A stretch of DNA of 64,000 bases, taken from contig VTPC01000976.1 in the NCBI GenBank assembly GCA_011009095.1, forward strand, positions 25,171 to 89,170, in the 5' to 3' direction. Source of the DNA: Ignelater luminosus (lineage: Eukaryota > Arthropoda > Insecta > Coleoptera > Elateridae). Made by a program: the position numbers and the translations under genes. Every line of letters starts with the position of its first letter. Positions within the stretch are counted from its first letter, which is position 1. The notes beneath the pieces are model-generated. The model worked only from the letters and a program-made list of their open reading frames with translations, made no database searches and was not told the origin of the DNA. Below are positions 58,177 through 64,000 of this stretch, piece after piece.

Positions 58177-58905
58177 CAGGGTGTATACTTAAGATGTCCT
58201 CAAACTTCACAGACGGATTCTTTGATCCAAAATAAGAAAAAGAATTTATATAAACATATGTTTGCCACCTCTTCGATTACGAGATATAAGCAATTTAACA
58301 TTCAAAAATACGATTTTATTTTTTCTTTGTAAGTATTGAAACAAATGAATAATTTACCACAACTATTCTATTAGAAGTTCGCCATCAATCTTAGTTGATG
58401 CATAATGGTGCTCCGTTACATTTTATTCGGACAGCAAGAGAATTTCTCAATGGTACCGAACTCGTTGGATTGGGAGAGCTGGGGCGATTAATTGGCCTGC
58501 CAAATCTCCAGACTGCAGTCCTCTAGACTTAAACCTTAAAACATTGATTTTCCGTATTCCATTCCTAACGTACAGGCCCTTCAAAAGCGCATTGAAGAAG
58601 GCTTTCAAGCAATTCGTCATACTCCAGGAATTTTTGAACGTGTGCAAGAGTCCATAAAAAGACGCGTTGAAGCGTGCATCACAGCTGGAGATGGACATTT
58701 TGAACAATTAATTTGATGTTTATTGTTAATTATTCATTTGTTTTACTACTTAAAAAGAAAAAATAAAATCGTACTTATAAACGTTAAATTGTTTATATCT
58801 CGTAATCGAAGAGGTTGCGGAACTATATTTATATAAATTATTTTTCTTATGTTGGGTCAAAAATACGTCTGTAAAGTTTGACGACATCTTAAGCATACAC
58901 CCCTC
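58177..58905 (+). mobile_element. Mariner-type derivative with about 170-bp inverted ends
   Basis: A 729-bp element flanked by TA (58,175-58,176 and 58,906-58,907). Its first 170 bases or so and its last 170 are inverted copies of each other: both arms carry CCTCTTCGATTACGAGATAT and TACGATTTTATTTTTTCTTT. The ends start CAGGGTGTATACTTAAG and, reversed, GAGGGGTGTATGCTTAAG. Between the arms lies only the C-terminal third of a transposase. This is a deletion derivative of a larger element. Confidence 0.85.
58398..58716 (+). pseudogene. Mariner-type transposase, C-terminal fragment
   Basis: Begins at the second catalytic block, MHNGAPLHFIRTAREFLNGT, where the family has QDGAP, so the Asp has become Asn. 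It runs through broken sequence where the third acid block (SPDL-type) should be. It then ends with VQALQKRIEEGFQAIRHTPG and IFERVQESIKRRVEACITAG, with a stop at 58,714. The C-terminal part is cleanly readable in one frame; the middle holds stops. Confidence 0.75.
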
Positions 58906-59069
58906 TATGTTTTACTATTCTCGAGATATCGGGAAAACAAGATAGTTTAAACTAAATCTTGACATTCTGTATCACAGAAGCAATATTCTTTAAGGAAAAA
59001 GGTTATAACAAATTGTATTTGTATTCATTTTCAAAATGCCCTGTATAAAGATGAATTAACCCAAGATAA

Positions 59070-60000
59070 TTGAGAACACGAATATAGAGAGTATGATGAA
59101 CTTCTAATAGACATAGTAAATGAACAGACCATAGAAGAAGTTACAAGGGCTTTTAAACTACTTAAATACAAAAAATCTACAGAGCCCGAGCCCGATAATA
59201 TACTAAACGAATTAATAAACACAGGAATAGAAGTACTCGTACATAAATACAAAAAAGAAAAAATATAAAATTAAATGTGAAAATCAGAGACTAATAAAAT
59301 TATATTAATGGATAATGCAAGCAAAATACTTACATGCATTCTACTGGAAAAAATTAAAAATGCAGTAGATAATACTTTAAAGACTAATCAAGCAAGATCT
59401 AGATCAGGACGTTCATGCGCCAACCATATTTGTAAGTTGGAAATTATTATAACAGATGAATGTAAAGAATAGCAAAAAAAGTATATCTTGGTTTCATTTC
59501 TAAGAGATTATAGGATACCAAAAAAAGATCATTGAAATGACACATAGAGGAGGATATAGAGTATACGTATAGAATGTAATTAAGAACATTCTTTCGCTTT
59601 TACTGTTCCTGTCAATATGTGACTTAATAATGAAAAATACCATAAGAAAGAGAAACTTTCTCACCTGAAAGTTTAATTAGTATCTTGAAGATCTCGTATT
59701 TGTTAATAACCCATAACTAATAACAGAGACATTATAAGCTAGAAACGATCAAAATGTTGAAGATGCTAGAAAAGCAGGATTTTCAGCGAGTAGAGAGAAA
59801 ATAAAAAAAATGAAAATCAATATAAATGACAATAATAACATCAAACTGGAAGCAATCAATTGAAAGTAGCTGTAAATTTGTATATCTAAGTAGTTGCCAC
59901 GGACAAAATCCGAAAAAGTGGCCTTATACCCGTGCAGATCTGAATGTTGTGTCGCAGCAGTTCAAATGGTATAGGTACACAGATAAATGAATCTAAATCG
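59070..60000 (+). mobile_element. LINE reverse-transcriptase fragment
   Basis: Plus-strand remnants in order: NEQTIEEVTRAFKLLKYKKS (start of the RT), NASKILTCILLEKIKNAVDN and NQARSRSGRSCANHICKLEI (RT blocks; usually NQAGFRxGRSC-DQI). Further on come SREKIKKMKININDNNNIKL, which follows the catalytic block, and the KFVYLSS strand. The YADD box itself is not preserved. Several stops. It is an AP-type non-LTR element; the clade is not fixed. Confidence 0.65.
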
Positions 60001-61700
60001 AACTAGAAGCTCAATAAAGAAAACTCTATAGAAGTCCTCAGGGCTTTCCTGAAAATGTCGCAAACGGTATGGGCGTCAGAGACCGACGCAATCAATGTGT
60101 TGACTGATGTGGCTTCTCACCAACAAACAACCTGTATGTAGATATCTTAATAAAATGCCCTGGTAACAATAAATACTCTTTAACTTACAAAAGCTTATAG
60201 TAGTTTGAGAACTTGGGAAATTTGCATTAGACAACTTGCTGTTCACGGTTCACTGGTTGTACATTAATTTTAAAATTGACACACCTGCAACGTGGAACAA
60301 AACGGTACACAAATAAAGTTAAGTGACATTTAAGAATTTATTAAACAAATAAAGGAATAGTGTTGCAAATAAATAAACACAAAGGTTTTTAACAACAGCA
60401 AAATAAAGACGTATGAAAAAACAATAAAAGTTCGTAAACATATAGTTACTGACTTATTAAACTTTCGTCACAATAACAACAAAATGAAACTTAAACTGCG
60501 TAACTTATACTCATAGTACCAAAAAGAAACACGATAACAAGATTTCTAAACAATAAAAGACTTTTTAGTGACAAAAACCCAAAGTTTGTCTAAATGATTT
60601 TACACTAGTAAAATGGAATCTTCTAATTTTCCGCATTTAATTTCTCAAGAGAGAACAAAAGATGCCCAAAGGCTTTCATGTAACAATATCTCTAAATTTA
60701 CTTTGTAAAGGTAAACTTTTAAATGCAGCTTTTTGTTTTATTACGGGTTCTCTTTTCCGAAAAATTCTACATTCTAGAAACATGCGATATGTCTACCACT
60801 AATCGTTTTCCTTTCCACACTAGAAAATAACAAATGAAAATAACTGGGCTAATAAAATACCGTATTGTAGTAATACCTAGATGTCACAAGATCTTCCGTC
60901 AAAGATAGTATCAGGCCTGGACCTCAAACAAGAGTTCTCCGCAAGTTCATTTCACATAGACGGCGGTCGAAATGTCAATTGATCTCAGCGCGTTTCCAGA
61001 TACAAAACTTTAAATTACTTTAATTTCGGAGAACTTAATATCCTCGAGGGCCATTTGTAGAACGCGAACAACAGGGCATTATCGCATTACGATCTCAGAT
61101 TCTAACTGAACCATGTTCTGATTAAAAATTCAATTTAATTCACGAAATATATAACTCGAAGATTTTTATTCTCTGTTTAATTGCAAACCCCCATGATATA
61201 AACCCGATTAGAAAAATCGCCGCCAGCTCAGAAAAACCACTTTTAAAAGGCCCTAGAAATTTCACAAAACAATATGGATTACAATAATAATTTATCGATT
61301 ATCTCGTAGGAAAAAGATCCTCGAATTTAATTTTAATTTATCCTCGATTTCCTAGCTGACTTATAACGTTTGTTTGTTTTTCGGACGCCAGTGCGGTAAT
61401 GTTAAGACCATACTATCCCAAGCCGTCAAAAACGTGTTAAAACGAAGAATAGAAGTTGAATTTACACCGAAACTGTATATAATCGCAATACATCCCTATG
61501 TACGGTGGAAAATTTAAGCGTGAATTATTTCATCGCAAAACTCGGTCTGGGTTGGCGATTCCAGTCGCACAATTCTAGGAAATTCTAGGCGATCTTTTAA
61601 AAGAAGCCGCATATGTGTAAAAATAAACAGTGTACAAGATAAATGAAAAAATATTTGCGACAAAATGTTTTATTATGCTAAGATTACTAAGTATATTCAG
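60001..61700. other. Non-coding DNA between two LINE pieces, partly GC-richer
   Basis: No gene recognised. 60,880-61,600 is noticeably less AT-rich than its surroundings, with words such as CGGCGGTCGAAATG and CCTCGAGGGCC. It has no open frame and no paired repeat that I could see. Confidence 0.45.
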
Positions 61701-61769
61701 GAAATAATAAATTGAAACGAAATCTTAAAATAACATTAAATAGTGCTGTAGGCAGAATGAGAAGTTGTC

Positions 61770-62130
61770 AAAAAGATGTTACAAGAAATATAACAATAGC
61801 TCAAAATATGCGGGACTCTCAAGGGATATTGCTAAATACAAAGATGCAAATCTTTAGTACAAAAGTAAAAAGTGTTAATACATAGTTGGACAATGGATGG
61901 AAAAGATATCCAATACATTAGCTCAATACTATCTCAAATGAAGACTTGTGGCAGAACACAACCAACAACCAATAGAAATAAGCGTGGAAAATTGCACTGA
62001 ATTGGCCACAAATTAGAAAACCAAAAACAACTGATATTACTAGAGAAACTCGGGAAAGAAAAAACAAGGATCAATAAATACATGGAAAGGTACAATATTG
62101 ACAGAAAATAAATAATGTGCAAATAAAACT
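61770..62130 (+). mobile_element. LINE C-terminal fragment
   Basis: Plus-strand sequence with SQGILLNTKMQIFSTKVKSV, then SNEDLWQNTTNNQ and IALNWPQIRKPKTTDITRET. This is the standard tail order of the LINE group that also supplied the piece at 59,070-60,000: KLRIF-xxVKSVLLYG, EELW, WIGHTLRKP-DITR. It is the colinear continuation of that piece on the same strand, with about 1.7 kb of unrelated DNA between them. Stops throughout. Confidence 0.5.
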
Positions 62131-64000
62131 TTGAGTAACCTAAAAAATGCAGTAAGAAAAAGTAAAATATAACCGAAAAAGTGATATGCGCAACAAAAAA
62201 GGACTAAAAGGACAGACTCTCATACAAGACAAGACAACGGTACACTATATAAAAAACTGAGGGTATTAGGCTAGCAACCTAATATCGTAACAGGGCTACG
62301 GAAAGATCCTAAAGGAGATAGGACCCTACTGCTACTACGGTTGTGAAATTACATGCGAAGTTCTTTAAACATACTCGTATAATTGAGTAACACTGAAATT
62401 ACTTTATGCTACATTGCTATTGTTAAATTTTATAAATAAATGGAATTTTTTATAGAAATTAAAATTAGAGGGATGTCTCCAGTTTCTAGTCAAAAACCAG
62501 ACTGACTCAGACTATCCATGTATTTAATTCATATACGATTTGGCGTAATAGGTACATATTTCTTTGAATGTTAATTTATAGTTCTGTTGCTAATGAACCA
62601 TTTAATGGCCCGTACGCACATGGGCTATTGGAAACATTTTTATGGCCATCTTTATATTTTAGTGGAGGATACAGGAACAAATGACACGTTTTTACTAAAA
62701 TAACATCATAAACTTAACTTTGAAAGCAATATTGGAAATTAAATCTAACACTATAATTAGCACTGGGCAAACAATAAGGTAATATAAAGATATACAAGGT
62801 ATTCAATTTAAAAGAATTTATTCTTTATGTATTAATCTTTTACAGAATATCTTGTGTAGTTGAGAATAATTTTAAAAAGTACAGACACTTGTTCCGTGCA
62901 ACTTTTTTTAACGATTTTTAACCCTGTATGACATGTGAGTCACATTAGCTATAATTCATTATGTAGCCAATGTACATGTTTTCGAGTAATATCTTTCTAA
63001 TGTAAAAATAATATAAAATAGAACGATAAAAAATATAATAATACAATTTATGATAAATGAGCTGTCAGCTGTCTCTAATTAATCCACGCAGTATTATAAA
63101 AACCAATATTTCTAGCTTCATCTTTATTCAACTAACTCTTAAAACATAAAACAAAATATCAAACAGAGCAATTATTTATCAGGTGGTTAATTAAAACTCT
63201 TTTAACTGTCTTGCAAGATACAGTATACAACATTATAATTTTGAGCCTATTCGCATTGAAAACAGAAATTGTTGTTGACATTGGGGTTGCACAGTAAATA
63301 ATTTCAAATACCGAAAACACATCTCATACATAGAAGACGATAAACTCTAGAATTTTCAATACTTGTATAAAAAGAAAAAAGGCGCTTGTAACGTAAACCT
63401 GCGTTACAGTAATAATATGACTAAACAACTAGAATCTCAAGGTCCTAGGCCAGCTAAACTCAGGGGGTAGGCTTTGGGTGCGGGACGGCTAAGATTATAC
63501 TTACAATAAAACACCTGATATTAGTTCACCAAATACGTATATTGAAATAAACAAGGATGGTAAAAATTACAAAGAAAGGTTTATTTTTGAAGTAACTAGT
63601 AAAACAGATTTCAACGAAAACAAGATTAAATGGTATAATGATCGATAAGTTTATACTTAAAATACAAAAAATTATATGAATTTAAAACAATAAATCGATT
63701 ATGAATAAAAAAACTACTAGAGGTAACCGTAGTTACAGAATTTGAAACAAATTGTAGAATACGGGATCCTTACTTTAAAAAAACAATGCAATCAAAAAAA
63801 TGTACTAAAAGGACTAATTATAAACAGGAAAATGAATAAACCAAATGCAAAGCAACATTAAAAAATAAGAAAATAATAGCAAAAAATATATGACACAAAA
63901 ATTATCAAAGTAAAATATAAACTCACACACACAACAAATAATCTCAAGTTGTTTCAAGGCAAAAGGAAAAAATTTAACACATCGGAGTACTGCAAGAAAC
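62131..64000. other. AT-rich DNA to the window end
   Basis: No gene recognised. 62,160-62,340 may be LINE 3' sequence (CTACGGAAAGATCCTAAAGG). The rest is A-rich with a CA run near 63,928-63,938. No RNA gene or paired repeat seen. Confidence 0.45.

Noticed and set aside
58447..58707. 86-codon minus-strand frame
   Set aside because: Antisense shadow of the plus-strand transposase tail (IFERV...VEACITAG).
1..64000. CRISPR arrays, bacterial operons, rRNA and tRNA genes
   Set aside because: No regularly spaced short repeats, no cloverleaf with A/B boxes and no rRNA-like stretch were seen; the composition and splice sites are those of an animal genome.

Overview
The window reads as a stretch of an AT-rich insect (arthropod) genome. 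It is mostly intron or intergenic DNA with many transposable-element remnants and very little host coding sequence. The insect placement rests on a neuropeptide-receptor exon with arthropod-style residues, a rosa-like DD41D mariner, RTE-, Jockey- and CR1/L2-like LINEs, and a pogo element with a Cys-rich tail. I cannot name the species; a beetle is possible but unproven.

Host genes. Two canonical exons on the + strand can be supported. One (6,999-7,203) encodes TM5 and the third intracellular loop of a class A peptide GPCR, closest in my reading to the RYamide / NPY-like receptor. The other (50,137-50,250) is a phase 0/0 exon of a protein I do not recognise. I did not find TM1-4 or TM6-7 exons, so the introns of the receptor gene must be long or the gene must leave the window.

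Layout. 2.4-5.25 kb: degenerate RTE-like LINE (-). 7 kb: receptor exon. 9.15-10.45 kb: DD41D mariner copy 1, frameshifted (-). 11.1-12.4 kb: Tc1/mariner-type transposase pseudogene with a recognisable spliceosomal intron (-). 14.9-15.2 kb: small MITE. 16.2-17.1 kb: pseudogene of an unnamed insect repeat-protein family (-). 23.3 kb: LINE endonuclease scrap. 24.0-25.8 kb: ZBED-type hAT remnant (+). 26.0-26.8 kb: foldback element with a nested 68-bp mini-element. 29.2 kb: transposase HTH scrap. 34.8 kb: transposon-associated protein scrap. 38.57-42.39 kb: tandem array of a 1,588-bp gypsy-derived unit, broken by a 10-N gap. 43.2-45.8 kb: Jockey LINE (-). 45.89-47.19 kb: DD41D mariner copy 2, with an intact 361-aa transposase (-). 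47.8-49.0 kb: CR1/L2-like LINE end (-). 50.14 kb: unrecognised host exon. 51.28-53.96 kb: pogo/Tigger-like element (+). 58.18-58.91 kb: long-TIR element carrying a transposase C-terminus (+). 59.1-60.0 and 61.8-62.1 kb: two pieces of a LINE (+).

The most notable items are: a tandem array made from an already dead gag-integrase segment in which complete units look identical; two nearly identical DD41D mariners 36 kb apart, one intact; a transposase pseudogene whose reading frame continues exactly across a 218-bp intron; a pogo element with clustered subterminal repeats and a changed third catalytic residue; and two structures with inverted arms of 120-170 bp. I see no complete new multi-gene system. 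No rRNA, tRNA or CRISPR array was recognised.
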